Below are positions 25,336 through 38,492 of a stretch of DNA of 64,000 nucleotides, piece after piece. The DNA comes from Rotaria sp. Silwood1. Taxonomy: Eukaryota; Rotifera; Eurotatoria; Philodinida; Philodinidae. Numbering within the stretch: the first letter of the stretch is position 1; every line of letters starts with the position of its first letter. The notes under the pieces were generated by a model, which saw nothing but the letters and a program-made list of their open reading frames with translations, made no database searches and was not told the DNA's origin. The DNA lies in NCBI GenBank assembly GCA_905250075.1, contig CAJNOP010000022.1, forward strand, positions 1,076,093 through 1,140,092, read 5' to 3'. A program made the position numbers and the translations under genes.

Positions 25336-27842
25336 AACTCTGTATTTTTTTGTCTATTGTGATTTTTTTTTTCTTTTTCTTGTTACTATTGTCGTCAGAT
25401 GATTATCTCTTTGTATGAAATCCAAATACTTTTTGTAACTGTTGATTCAAAAAAACCAAATCGAAGAAAAGGTTAGGCAATGTCTAATATGACTGGTGAA
25501 TATAGAAGAAAAAAGAATAAGAATTTTTCTTTCTGATTTTCGTCATACCCAAATGAATAGAAATATCTTAATTACTAAAGAATCTAATTCATAATGTTTT
25601 CTTTTGCGATTTTCAAACTTATCATAAGATTGAGTAAAAAATATAACATTTAATGAAAAATTGTTATTGTAAATCTTTTATGTTAATAAACGATATAGTT
25701 CTTAATTGATTGATAGAGATTTAATGCGCTGTGCTAAGTAAAAAAAAAATAGTATGGAATACTGAACTATTGTGTAGCAAAATTTGACAATAATGATTTA
25801 TATCTTGGTTTTTCCAAATAACAGAAAATAGATAATTTCCTCATAAGTATCGAACTGTAAGTCGAAATATGGTATATTTTATCTGCTCATGATTACTGTT
25901 CTTATGTATCACTAAGATTTTGAGACTGAGAAAAACATTGAACTATTTTATATGATTTCGGTTTTCAACTCTTCAAACAGTTATAGATGCAATTTGTGCT
26001 TTAGTTCATAATAGTAGAAAACCAAATTTTAGGCCAAATCTATTTCAGACTGTAGTTTAAAGCCTTTCTTATATGAATTAGTTGCTATTATAATGAATTT
26101 CTTGACTAATGACATTCTGTAAAACACGATTACTAATAGACCATATTACACATCTTTCTATAGGATGATCAAAAAAATAATTGATCCTCTTATGAAACGT
26201 AAATTTCTACAGTTATAACTACTAAAAAGAATGATTTTTATTTTGAATATATTTCATCATACGTGGAAGCTAAAAGCAAATTCATTGGGTTTGAAATCCA
26301 TTTCGGAACGAAATCATATTCGATAGATTTCGTTTTTTTGTAATAATTCAATAATGAAACAGTTATATCATCTTTAGTTTTCAAGTTCTGTTTCTCAACG
26401 TTCACAGTTTAAGCATCCATATGAATCATTTGGAATACTGACTAAATTATTACTATGATTAAAATATTCGTACAATAGCAATATTTCATCGTTTTATGCA
26501 TAAAGGATGTGCCATAATAATAGAGTTTGATTTCATTATTTTTATTTTGGACGAAATTTATTACCATTTAAACGGTTTAACGATAAATATAAATTGGATA
26601 TTTATGTGTGTCAGATATAAATAAACATTTGTTGGAATTCAAAATAAGAACCGATAACAGAAACAAATTAATTCGAAACCAAGTTTCTGTAACGTTTTTT
26701 AAAAGATTTCGAAAAGAATGGATTTATGTATTTCGACGCAAGATAATCATTTTCATTATTTGTTGTAAATCAATTTATATGAAATAAAAATTACAAGAAT
26801 AAACTATCATCTTACCAAAAAAACATTAACTAAATCGCTTAAACGATTTAAGCGTTTTTGACATAAACTTTCTACATGGGCTTTTGAGACACCTTGTGTG
26901 CTGCAGACTGAAGTCCATCAGTTTGATCTATGCTTTAATCAATTCCGAAAATTTTGGACCCAATGAACTCTACCGTAGATAGAATATTTCAACAGCTAGA
27001 AATATATGTCTAAATTATTGAGAAATTTTTCTTTTATAATAAAAATAGAACAGTAGTTAGCATCAAAGTTAAATGATTATAGCAGAATAAAAAAATCTTT
27101 AAAAAAGGAACGCGATTCCTTTTTAGATCGAAGTTTTTTCCATAACGAATATGGCATTAACTCTAGGATTAAACCAAATTTCAACTGAAATGTAACTGCT
27201 AGTAAGAGCTTTTCTCGTTTGCCGATGCGAGTATACCACTCCCTTATAAGTTTCGTATTTAATGGATTTTCGTGTTTGGTCGCCGGTTATGAAGAAATGT
27301 ATTTCACAGCAAAATATATGTCTGCCAAGTAGGTTCTCCTAACCACTATCTATAAAAGCGTAACTAAGCATTAGAGACAAGTAGGTACTAATTGGTTGGG
27401 TTCTAATCAAAAGAGACACCTTGTATACGAATTTCAGAACAGAAACTGAAAACGAATCGAATAAAACTCTGCTCAATTCTGCCAATGCTTTAGAAGCGGA
27501 GGACTGTCATGCTCTTTATAAGTTATGCATCTGCCAATCTAACACAAAAAGGAGTAAGGCTTTTTTAACCTACCTGTTTATACAAATGTGCAATGATACA
27601 ATGAGTCATAAACCAAAAAATATGTCGCTAAGATTTCTGGTTCATTATAAAAGTATTTCTATTTTAGATAATGTCAATTAAAGCTTTATATTTTTAAGAA
27701 GATTTTCAATTTTATTTAATGCCACGAATTATTTTATATGTATTGATGATCATTTAAGAAAAAAAAGATTACACTACAAAAAAGAAAAGTAAACGAAAAA
27801 GAAAGAAATAGTCCATTGAAAAAAACGAAAAAGACATAATTT
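25336..27842. other. intergenic with possible mariner-type termini
   Basis: No gene recognised. AAGGATGTGCCATAATAATA at about 26506 resembles the mariner-like end at 14911. GAGACACCTTGT occurs at about 26886 and 27413, both in the same orientation, and resembles reverse-complemented mariner ends. No complete element could be delimited. A near-perfect 19-bp palindrome, CGCTTAAACGATTTAAGCG, lies at about 26837. Confidence 0.35.
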
Positions 27843-28571
27843 TTAATCATGAGCTACTTCATCAACAACAATAGCTAAGCATAAAATAAATGGTACATCT
27901 TGACCTTTTTCAACTTTAACACCATATTTATCACCAATTGCAAAGAATTTCTTTGAAATAGTGGCAACAACAGCATGATCTTTTTTAATTTTAAATTCAC
28001 GTGAACGAAAATTGCCTTCAATTCTATATGTACCATGTTTGGAATTAACTGAAAATTTTTTACCACCAAGAAAATTAAATTTGCGACTAAAAATTTATTT
28101 TTATTATTACATATTTAAATTAAGAAATACTTACTTAACCTCAGCAATTACTTGATTATTTTGACGAATTTCATATTTTGCTAAGCCAAATGGATTGATA
28201 ATATGTTTGACTTAATAAAATAAATAAAGTAATAATAAAACGTAAATTCATAATATCTTACTAGAATAAAATTCATTTTGACCACTAGGATCAGTAAGTT
28301 GAAGATGTTTTCCTACACCGAGTTGTTTGAATCCCACCTAAAATGATATTTATATAGATTGTATTAATAATAAAATAAAATAAAAAAATACCTTATAAAC
28401 TGGTTGATCACGATTATCTTTGATTGTATACGATGTACCAAGTGTTAAAACTTTTTGTTGAAGTTGATATTTAGTGCCTTCTTTAATTTTTGATCCTGTT
28501 TGAAAAAAACCAAACGATGTTGCAACTAAAATTAATTGTATAGCCAACAATTGAAAAATAAGACGAGCCAT
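27843..28571 (-). CDS. LURP-one-related (tubby C-terminal-like) protein with signal peptide
   Basis: The mature part has the LOR/DUF567 beta-barrel pattern, distantly related to the tubby and scramblase fold. Successive segments are YQLQQKVLTLGTSYTIKD, the hairpin motif QPVYK and VGFKQLGVGKHLQL, YEIRQNNQVIAEV, a KKFSV-type strand, REFKIKKDHAVVATISKKFF and a final VPFILCLAIVVDEV. Several short introns interrupt it. The function of animal LOR proteins is not well defined; phospholipid or membrane binding is a family-level guess. Unusually, the start at 28571 gives a hydrophobic leader (MARLIFQLLAIQLILVATSF) that looks like a cleavable signal peptide. Most LOR proteins lack one. Confidence 0.85.
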
Positions 28572-29132
28572 AATGGAAAGAAAGAACAAATTTGAAATAA
28601 GTGGCAAGAACGTATAGAAACTGTAATCTATATATAGTAATCGTTGATGTTAAAAATGAATTGATAAATGTCGAGTGTGCAGAGCAAATGATAGTACATT
28701 TCTTATCGAAATTATTTATTTTTCTCTAATCAATGAGAGAGAAGGAGAAAAAAGAAATTCATGCGGCTTTTTCATGATATCTCATATGCATGTGTATTAT
28801 CATTGTTAAAGTCATTTTTCAATGGTCGAGATAGAATCCGCAAAACGTATTTTTTTTTTTGAGGCATTAATCTAACCTTCGATGTTGGGCACAAATAAGA
28901 ATAGCTGTATTGTAACAACATAAAACATAGAAATATCAATCATTATCAGACATAATAACATTCAGTTCATGGTCAGATAATATTACATTGCTCGATTTAG
29001 ATGCTTGATGAAGAAATTTTATATTTTGTTTCTATCTTTCTACAATTAACATCTATAGATTTATATTGATAAAATTTACCAAAAGAAAAAACAAAAAACA
29101 AAAAATACACAAAAAGAAAAGAAAAAGATTCA
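28572..29132. other. intergenic between the LOR gene and the PACT gene
   Basis: About 560 bp of AT-rich sequence. It should hold the LOR upstream region and the 3' end of the PACT-domain gene transcript. Nothing else is seen. Confidence 0.4.
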
Positions 29133-32100
29133 CTATATAGTTGCTAATTTTTGTGCCCATTTTTTTACAAGCCAACGCATTCGAATCATACCAATAACAA
29201 CTGTAATATAACATCGAAAACGAAAACGATAATTTGATGAACGTCGACGATAATTTTGTTTAGATATTAATTTTATTTGATTAATATTAGAAGAATTTGA
29301 TTTCATATTTCCAGTTAAACGTTGTATTTGTTTTAATGCAAACATTTCTGTATCTTCATAACCAGTTAATAAAATAAGTAAATAACGTTTTTGATAAATT
29401 AATGCTTTTCGATAAGCTTCACAACGTAAATATTTAAAATAAAATTTATTTAAATGACGAAAATTAATTATTTTTGATTGATCTTGATTTTGTTTTAATT
29501 GTTCAAATTTATCTTTTAAATCATGTAATTGTTCTTTTGTTTGTTCAAGTTCATTAATTAATGATAGACGATCTTGTGATAATAATTTTCCTAATGCATT
29601 ACGTTGATAATCACACATATTCTGAATATCGTGTTCTAATTTATCAACATTTTTATGCTTACGTATATCTATTAAATGACGTTCTTGTTCACATCGAAAT
29701 ATATCAGCAAGACATTTTATTAATGTATTACCATTTTCATTAGCATTTATATTTGCAATTAATGAACGAAGATAAGAATTTTCTTCATGTAACTTTTGTA
29801 TTGAACCTATCGATTCATTTGTTGTACCAATATCTACACCATTTAATTGTAATGACAAAAGTTCACTTAATGTTAATACATAAACACCTAAATCAAGAAG
29901 ATAAAACTTTTAATTAACCTATAGTTCAAATAACTTGGTATTAGAGCTTTTCAGGTTGGTCCTCGGATCTGGGTTTCAAAGCTTCGACCTATTTGGACCC
30001 TACTTGACGTAAAATTTTTGCTAATTTTTCGACTCTTTCATGCAAAAGTAAATAATAGGCTTTGTAGACAAATTTGTTTCGCATTTTGAATTTGATAGAT
30101 TTCAATTGCAACAGAAAATTGGTCAAAATAGTATTTTGTACGAGCACTATGTTAGACCTTTTGAAACAATCTAATGATAATGATTCAATCTTATTCTAAA
30201 AGAAAATTCTGAAGATGTATTCAGAAAGAGTGAAATAGGATGAATCTAAATAACTGGTTCTGGCTTCAACTGATCGAAACATGAGTGTATATATTATGCT
30301 AAGACTTTTTCACCATTGATTAGTTTCGTTCTAGATGAAAAATAAAAAACTACTGAATTCGATATTGGGATAATTTCAACAAGATGCATAATTTACTAAC
30401 TGAAATAATCCAAATAACAAAAAGTGTTAGAGTTTAAGTGTAAATCTGAACTGTAAAATTATATAGCGGTTATAATAACACACTAAATAGAACAGATGTT
30501 GCTTCATAGAAGGTCAAGAAAAGAACTCATTGAAAAGAAACACAATAAAAATTGTTCTTTGAATGAAAAAAATCGAAATGAAGATACAACAGGCGCAGTC
30601 ATTATTCTTTTCCAATATCTAATTTCAATTCTACACTACCGATATTTTACTAATTAACTGTAATATTTCTTTTTGTAGCGAACAGAAGTTGTTTTCAATG
30701 AACGTAGATAAGATTAGTTTATCATTATATGAAAGTATGAAAAATTGAAATATTACATAAAGATTTCATTGAATTCAAAAATGAATTTCGTCAATGCCGA
30801 AAATAGGATGAACTTTTATCAGCTATCCCAAAATAATATTAATGTAGGATATAGATGAGGACTGAAGCTAATATTGCTAGAATATATATATATATATATA
30901 TCATATCTTACATTTAGAGTGTATTCGAATATGGGCAAGTCATCTTTTCAATAAGAAAAAGACGAAATTAATATGAAAAATCAAGACAAACAAAGTATAA
31001 CCTAATGTTTACGTGGCGATAAGCCTGATACATCTGATTATGTGTCATCTAACGACCTTACTTTTGGTTCTAATGATTACAACAATTTCTAATTTTTTTT
31101 AATTTCACGAGCTGTTTTGTGTGTCGATGTTCTTTTTGGCAATGTTATTCCTTCAGCAATTTGAAAGCTTAATACAGCAGGATGCGAGTTGTAACAAGCA
31201 TCAATAAAACAATTATTATTTGAAATAACCCATAAAACTTATGGCTATGATATAGGCGGACATAACTTATGGGTAATGAAAGCCTTATTGGCGACAACTA
31301 CGAAACATATCGCTTAATCGAGATATGCCTCATTTTATAGATAACAATTGATTCCATATGTCGGTTGCAAATGTGTCGAATGTTATTTCTGAAATTTTAT
31401 TTGATCATGCTTGTTACAGAAATTCTACAGAGCGATATTAACAAAGTATTTCTTATGCTATTTGAAAAAAAAACAGATTTTTATAGATGATAAACAAAAT
31501 ATTCGATTAGTACATTTTCTAATAGATTCATTGAAGAATAAAAACCATATAATTCTGTCTATTTATTCTTTTTATTTATCGAATAAAAAAGAATAACTCT
31601 TGAGAATAGCATTTATGTTTTCTTTTGTATTGTCAATGAATTAAGAACAACATTTTTAAGTATTCCAATTGAAATTTAAAAGTATGAACTTCTTTTTTCT
31701 TTTTCGTTTTATAAAATATAAATATATACTATGCTTACCTTCGGTATGTAATTTATTGACTAGTTGAATTTCATCGTTATCAGTTGATTGTTGCGATAGT
31801 AATTGTTGACGTCGTTCATCTTCGTAACGGTCATGTTCTTCAGCAATATAAACTTGTTCACGTACTTGTTCACCTATATTTGGATCAAGATACAAACTAC
31901 TCGAACTAACATTAAAAAGTTGTTGTTGTTGTTCTAATAGACGTGCTCGAAATTCAGCAAAATAACGGTCATATTCTTGTTTTAAACGCATGCGAATTTC
32001 TATTAAATAAAGAAATTTTTTTTTTTGTTTGTCAAATTATGTAGTTGTTTTCTTTTCTATGTTATTTACCAATTAGTTTTTCTTTAAGTTCATGATCATA

Positions 32101-32241
32101 GTGCAGACGAATACGTTCTAGTTCAAGCTGATGCTCGAATTGTAATTGTTCATAACGTTGTTGCCAATCAGTTTCAGTTAATGCAGCCATATTTATTGTT
32201 TCTATTTCCGGAACTTGTGATTGTTGGTGTGGTGATGTCAT
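29133..32241 (-). CDS. short pericentrin/AKAP9-type PACT-domain protein
   Basis: Exons 32241-32070, 31999-31739 and 29887-29133 join in frame to 395 codons plus stop. The N-terminal two thirds are coiled-coil-like (FEHQLELERIRLHYDHELKE, RARLLEQQQQLF, ELEQTKEQLHDLKDKFEQLK). The C-terminus is a PACT domain: YLRCEAYRKALIYQKRYLL, LLTGYEDTE, and the basic end GMIRMRWLVKKW, matching RKALIYQKRYLL and SRMKFLVRRW of pericentrin and AKAP450. PACT domains target proteins to the centrosome or basal body and bind calmodulin. Vertebrate relatives are several thousand residues long, so this is a drastically shorter version. The intron 29888-31738 is 1.85 kb. The start is divergent from the Tctex1 gene. Confidence 0.88.
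29888..31738. other. 1.85-kb intron of the PACT-domain gene
   Basis: AT-rich, with a short (TA)n run near 30886. I see no gene and no terminal repeats. Confidence 0.4.
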
Positions 32242-32754
32242 TTGAATAGAATTTTCTCTGCAGTGATAGGAGAGGAAAAGAATGTCTCGTTGTTAAGGAA
32301 TTCCGTGATACATACACTATAGTCGGGTTGTTATCTAAGATTACTTTTCTTTTACATTGATGTTGTATGCTGACGTTCGAGTTCTACTAGTCAACCATTT
32401 AGTTTCTTTCAAGCGCGCACTCACTTTTTTTTTCCTTTTATCTTTGTATATATTAAACTCTTTCTCTCTTTCTTGTTCTACTTTTCTGTTGTTGAGACAA
32501 TTCTGCATAACGACAATGGTTGAGCATAGAAGAAGAAAAGAAAAAGAAAAAAAAATGCGTTCGAGTTGTCAGATTTCATGTGAAGTAAAAGAGCGTTAGC
32601 GCAATAAGAAGAAATAAAAGTAATTGACAAACTCATATGTGTAGTCGTTTTGTTTCTTGCATGTTCAATTTTACTAAAAGAAGAATTATGATTTACAATC
32701 GATACTTAAAGGCGCGTTTTTCTAAAAAACATCGACAAAACATAAGAAACAATA
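32242..32754. promoter_or_regulatory. divergent upstream region, PACT gene and Tctex1 gene
   Basis: About 510 bp lie between the two opposite starts. A purine-rich tract of the GAAGAAAAGAAAAAG type is present at about 32531. No clear X-box or TATA element could be picked out by eye. Co-regulation is inferred from layout only. Confidence 0.35.
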
Positions 32755-33318
32755 ATGGCAATGGATATAAAACGATTGGCAACGCGTAATATACTTCAAA
32801 AAGTTTTCAATTTAACGACACCATCAAATGAACAACAATTATCTTCAACTTTAACTGTACCATCAGCAAATAAAAATCCACGTTTATCAAGCAGCGTAGC
32901 TTCTGAGACGGCTATTATTAATCAAAGTCCTCGCGTATCAACTTACGCTTTTGGTCCGATAAAAAAATTCGATTTTTCACGTGCACAAAAACTTCTTCAA
33001 TTAGAACTTACTCGTCGTTGTGCTAAAATACCAAGCAATGTTCGATATGATTCGAAAGTATCCAGTGATCTTGCTCATGAATTAGCTCAACAATTACGTC
33101 GAGTTTTAAAAGTAGATCATCTCAATTATGCACGATATAAAATTGTTGTACTTATCTCAATTATACAAATGGCACCTAATAGACAGATACATCAGTCCTT
33201 GGCAGTTGTATCAAGATGTTTATGGAATCGGGATACTGATGGATCAATAACAGCACAAACTAAATTAGGTTACAATATGGTTGCTATTGCAACTGCATTT
33301 GTAGTTTACGCTGATTGA
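32755..33318 (+). CDS. Tctex1-domain dynein light chain (DYNLT5/TCTEX1D1-like)
   Basis: Single exon of 187 residues. The first 60 residues are Ser/Thr/Asn-rich and poorly structured. From about residue 63 the sequence follows the TCTEX1D pattern: YAFGPIKKFDFSRAQKLLQ, LAHELAQQLRRVLKV, then the core ARYKIVVLISIIQM, SRCLWNRDTDG and the C-terminal VAIATAFVVYAD, close to SRCLWDPKSD and ALANVYAVYFE of vertebrate DYNLT5. Family members are accessory light chains of cytoplasmic or ciliary dynein. I cannot distinguish DYNLT5 from its sister DYNLT4 by eye, so no symbol is given. Confidence 0.9.
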   Translation: MAMDIKRLATRNILQKVFNLTTPSNEQQLSSTLTVPSANKNPRLSSSVASETAIINQSPRVSTYAFGPIKKFDFSRAQKLLQLELTRRCAKIPSNVRYDSKVSSDLAHELAQQLRRVLKVDHLNYARYKIVVLISIIQMAPNRQIHQSLAVVSRCLWNRDTDGSITAQTKLGYNMVAIATAFVVYAD

Positions 33319-33823
33319 CATTTGAATTTTTTATTGAATAGAGTTTATGATAAAGCCTCTGTTACGAACATTTGATAAATATACATCATCAATCTATTTT
33401 TTCCATTTATGTAACTGAAGATAAATTTTAATACTAAATGAATTAAGTGCAATGCCTGATATTCTACGATACTTGCCAAGATTAAACTTTTTTTTTCTTA
33501 CTCTCATTCATAATCAAGTTTGATTTAACACTAAATCTGTTTTTTTTTACACTGAGATGTTGTTGATTTAGTATTGAATATGATCGAAATCGAATGGAAA
33601 AAAAGTGTCACTTTGTCCTTTTCATGGTCGTCAATCATAAATACCAATAAGCGATATTTATATATACCTTGGTTATTGATGTTTTTCTTTTCACGGAATA
33701 CAAAATCCATCTGACGCAACCCTTGCGACCTGTCGCTGACATTAACCAGAAAAAAAAATCGAAAACAGTAATGTTATAGTATAAAACTGTTATTCATACT
33801 AATGTGATCTGTGTACGTAATAG
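33319..33823. other. gap before the first visible exon of the RASEF-like gene
   Basis: About 500 bp of AT-rich sequence. It must contain the 3' end of the Tctex1 transcript and probably the true first exon of the RASEF-like gene, which I could not fix. Confidence 0.35.
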
Positions 33824-36800
33824 CAGGCGATAATATTCCTATAAATGCCGTTATTCAAATAGTTGATTCGAATGGTAATGGTTACATTCATAAAGATAAA
33901 TTTCAACACATTTGTTCTCATTTATCACTAGTAGAAATTGATACAGTATTTAATGATTTTGATAAAGATTATAACACACCTATCTACTTCAAAGAACAGA
34001 TGCAATCATATAATTATTCTCATACATTACTTAAACATGATGTAATTATTAATCAATATAATACAGCAGAAAATATGACACAGACTCAAATCAATGAAGT
34101 ATTCAATAATCTTTCATGGTATGATAAAGATGATAGAATAGGTTTATTAGGATATTTTTTATTGAAAAACGTTTCAATGAAAATCTAAAGTTAGACATTT
34201 ATTCTTATAGACGAAGTTGATGAATAATATGAAGTCGATCGACACCTACACTATATTGATAACTGTTTTTTTTCGTTCTTTTTTTGCCTACACATACTGC
34301 TAAATGCTTGCCCTCCATACCTATAAGCGTAAAGAAAAAAGTCACATCACTGTTCTTAGTTGTAGAAGCGTTTCGTTGTTTTGATAAATATATTTATGTA
34401 CAGGATTGTGCATATAGTTGAAAGAAAGACGAGGAGAAAAAAAAGAGAACGAAGAGAAAAGCGAGTATAATGAAAATAACTATATCGACAACGACAGTGA
34501 CAAACGGTTCTGGTTATTTTATTTTCAATACAAATTGTGCAAAGATTGATATCAAACCATCGGTTGAGTGAAAACCATACAATGGACACACTCAATAATA
34601 AAGGCTCTGATGATTTTGTATTTTCGAAGTATGTAAGACTAAGTTTTTAATACAAAAAACACACATTATAAATTCTTTAAAAAGAGTTGTTTTGTCCCAA
34701 CGGAAATGAGAATTATTTGGTAGGCATAAAACAAAAGTTTTATTCGTTAGGTATTCATTTGATGTTTTAAAAACCACATTAAAGAATAAAATTGATGATA
34801 CAATATTATGTTCGAAGCATGAAAAATGAGTAGGCATTGAAAAAATATTATATTTTTCTTTAATAGTCAAGAACAAATCTATGATTTTTATGAAACACTT
34901 CGAAATAGTTCGAATGGTTCAATTGAACAATTTCAATCAATTCTTGAAGTATTTGTTTGTGATATTCTTAAATATCGTAAAGAAATAAAACGATTAGAAG
35001 ATTCATTTAAACGGTATTTAAATAAAAGTCATACAATGATTTTTGTTTCAAATTCATTTTTTTATTTGTTTGTTTAGTGAAAAAGAGACAAATGAAAAAT
35101 ATTTAAGACGTATTGAAGAAGATCAAGAACGAGATATGCATGAGTTAGAAGAAAAAACTCGAAGAGAAGTAAATGAAAAAAAAAACTGATTTTTAAATTT
35201 TACAGAATCTCTTTGTTCACATCTAAGGAACGGCAAAAATTTGAAATTGAACGTGAATTAATTCAACAACGTACATCAAAAGAAATCAATGATTTACAAT
35301 CACATATTCAACGATTACGGACTGTATATAAATTTTTTTTTTTTACAACTAATGATTCTCTTGTTTTTTATTTAATTAAATTAGATTGAACAACTTTATA
35401 TTAATCGTAAAGGTGACGAAGATTCTTTAATAAATTCAATACGTAAAGAAATAGCAAAATTAACAGAAGAAAATCAAACACTAAATACATCTTTGAATGA
35501 AGCCTTAACAACCAATGCTATATTACAAAGTGATTTACAATCATTCAAAGCTCAATTAAGCGAAAGACAAACAATGCTCTTACAGTATGAATAAAGAAAA
35601 TATATAGTTGAATCAGTTTATTTTATTTAAGAGAAAAACAATCATCATCAAGTAATTATCGAGAAAAAGAATCCCTACAAACGAATGTTCGTCATCTGGT
35701 GTACGTAATCAAACAAAAGAATATTTAATGGCACATATTTTCTATTTTAATAGAGAAGTTAATAAACAGCTTCGTGATGAAAATGATTCGTTGCGTGCAA
35801 TGATTGAAGCCAATAAATTAAATGCTATACCTACACCTACACATGTAAGTAAGCAGAAAACTAAAATTCTAAAATATATTCCAATCTATGATTAGCTTGC
35901 TTTATCCCCAAGACGATTGTTTTCTACAACTGGTTCAACTCTAGGTGCTTATTGGAATGATTCAAAGCTGGACAGGTACTTAATTTGATTTTTTTTTTGA
36001 AAAAAAAAGTGTTCATATTGATTATTTTATATAGTCCATCACCATCGTATGTAACGAATCCAAATCCAACTAAATTCGATTCATTTGATCATGAATCAGC
36101 TGATGAAAAAGGTATACTTGGTATAGGAGTATTAGAAAATCATATAATCCATTTCGAATCATTTAAATGTTGCATTAAATATGAAGAAAAAAAAACAGAT
36201 ACACTCTCCATCATGATGAAGAGATTTCGATTCTTTGTTAGACGACTCTAGATTTCCACGATAATCGAAACGGAGGGTCTTTTTTTTCACCATATAATGA
36301 AAATGTCAAGTTAAATTGATTATTTGGATTATTTTCAACTGATTAATCATCTCTTAGATTATTCAAGAATAAAGTACTGAAGTGTCATATATTTTCTGCT
36401 GCTAATTCTATCTAATTATGTGATTTTCGAATATTTCTTAATGGATCCCTTTCTATTGAAAAACTAGGTGTTAATAATTTACCAAAACTAGTAGTACCAT
36501 TGGCATCAGGTGCTGCTCTTCGCAATACTGTGCATGAAAAAAATACTATGAATGGTTTGTTTGCATGTGATCATGATTCTAACATGTATAACAAATCAAT
36601 AAGTGTTTTTTTTTTAATTATTAAAAACCTAACGAGCTTTTCTATATAATCGGTTTTAATATAAGCTGTGGTCTAATAGAATCTATGAAAGATGTGTTCA
36701 TGTTCCTATTTTTTTTTATTTGATATAGATAGTGGATTATCATTAACAACAGTGCAGGATGCAACTGAACTTGATTCCGATCATGAATCAAACCCGAATC

Positions 36801-38492
36801 AACAAACACCAACACTGAATATAAAACAACATCGATCATTAATTACTAAATCAAATAAAGATGCTACAGATTCAGACGATGTTTTTGTTGAGGTATAAAA
36901 GACGTATATACTTTTAATATTTTCTCTTGCAAATTCTTAGAAAGAAATACTCAGATTTGCTGTCTAATCTATTAGAGTTATTCATGTCTGGCTGATATAT
37001 TATGAGAATCAATATTAAAATATTTTTAATTCTTTTCGCAAAAATACTTTTTATCGATACACTTATCATTCAGTACTCAACGACAAAACAAATACTTTTT
37101 AGTGATTCTATTCTCTTTGTTATATATTTATATATTCTTGAATCCCTTGAACTCGTTTGTATATGTTTGATATGTTGTATTTGTTTAAAATCATCATGAA
37201 ACAGCACTAAATACTCTTATTGAATCTAAATACATAAATGTATAATACAGCGAAGAGAAAATCTCAGGGAAAAACATTAGTTCTTGAGTCAAAGTGTAAC
37301 AACTTCATAAAATATGACTGTTTCTTATTGTGAATTCCTAAATATTGTTCAAAACAAGAAAAATTCAAAAATATTTTTATTCTTATAAACATATCCTTCA
37401 ACAAATGAATTCTGCCTAGAAAGTAAAAATATTCATTTATATATTCTAATAGGTTTCACTTGAACGTAATCATCCTAATAAATTGTCTCAACAACGATCA
37501 TCGAAGCGACCAGTGAACAATGCACGTTCATCATCAAAACATGCAACTAATCATTCACAAACAATCCCTCGATCACCTGCAACAAAACACCATGATGAGC
37601 ACAATACGAAGGAAGATCTTTCATTCGAGTAAATGTTGAGTTTGATTGTTTTTTTTTTTCATTTGTTTTTTCTTTTCAGTCGTATGTTCAAAGTTGTCTT
37701 TTGTGGTGATGCAGCCGTTGGTAAAACTACATTAATCATGCGTTTATGTAAAGGAAAATTTGTGGCAAATATTAATTCAACATTGGGTGTTGATTTTCAA
37801 AATAAACAAATTGAAGTTGATGGTAAACGTATTGCTCTTCAATTATGGGATACAGCTGGACAAGAAAGGTTTAAGATGAATTATTTTGTTTTTTTCTTTT
37901 TTCTAAATCAATTTTTTCTTATAAAGATTTCGTAGCATTGCAAAATCGTATTTTCGTCGATGTGATGGTGCTATACTTGTTTATGATTCAACATATGAAC
38001 GATCGTTTTTAAATGTTCGAGAATGGATTAATACAATAACAGATGCAACACCAAAAAAAGTATCGGTCATGATTGTTGCAAATAAAATTGATTTAAGAGA
38101 TCAAATGCGAGCGGAAGGCAAACGTGTCATTGAAAAAGCTGAAGGTTCAAAATTAGCTAAAGTATGTTCTCAAAGAAAAAGAATTAATATGTGTAATCTA
38201 TGTGATAATTTTTGTTCTAGGAATACAAAGCATTATTTATTGAAACGAGTGCAAAAGATGGTACAAATTCAAACGAAACACTTGTCGAATTAGCTCGGTA
38301 TGTATGCAAGATTATCATTAGATTGAATATACAGCTTTGTTTGATATTTATTAATAATTATGTTATTGTCTTTTGTTTTTATTTAATTATAGAGATATGC
38401 AATGCAATGAAGATTTAGAACGTTTTCGCACAGCAGGAATTGATTTAGATAAAACATCAAAAAAATCTGCTTGTTGTGGCATCAAAACTTGA
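33824..38492 (+). CDS. RASEF: RASEF/Rab45-type protein: EF-hand, coiled coil, Rab GTPase
   Basis: A multi-exon gene with the unusual RASEF domain order. The first visible exon, after a TAG acceptor at 821-823, has an EF-hand-like loop ([13 protein letters not shown]) and a second degenerate one ([15 protein letters not shown]). Exons from about 34865 to 35770 give a coiled coil starting [10 protein letters not shown], which aligns with EEQVSTLYQNI of human RASEF. A disordered linker follows ([18 protein letters not shown]). The C-terminal Rab domain has [26 protein letters not shown] and ETSAK, and ends [10 protein letters not shown] with a vicinal Cys pair suited to prenylation. The first loop has Lys at position 12 instead of Glu and the second loop is two residues long, so calcium binding may be weak. 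The true N-terminal exon was not located. Confidence 0.92.

Noticed and set aside
26506..27413. A mariner element bounded by AAGGATGTGCC and GAGACACCTTGT
   Set aside because: The two right-end-like motifs have the same orientation and match the left end poorly, so no element could be delimited.
27421..27681. 86-codon plus-strand ORF
   Set aside because: It starts at TTG, has no recognisable motif and lies in repeat-like intergenic sequence.
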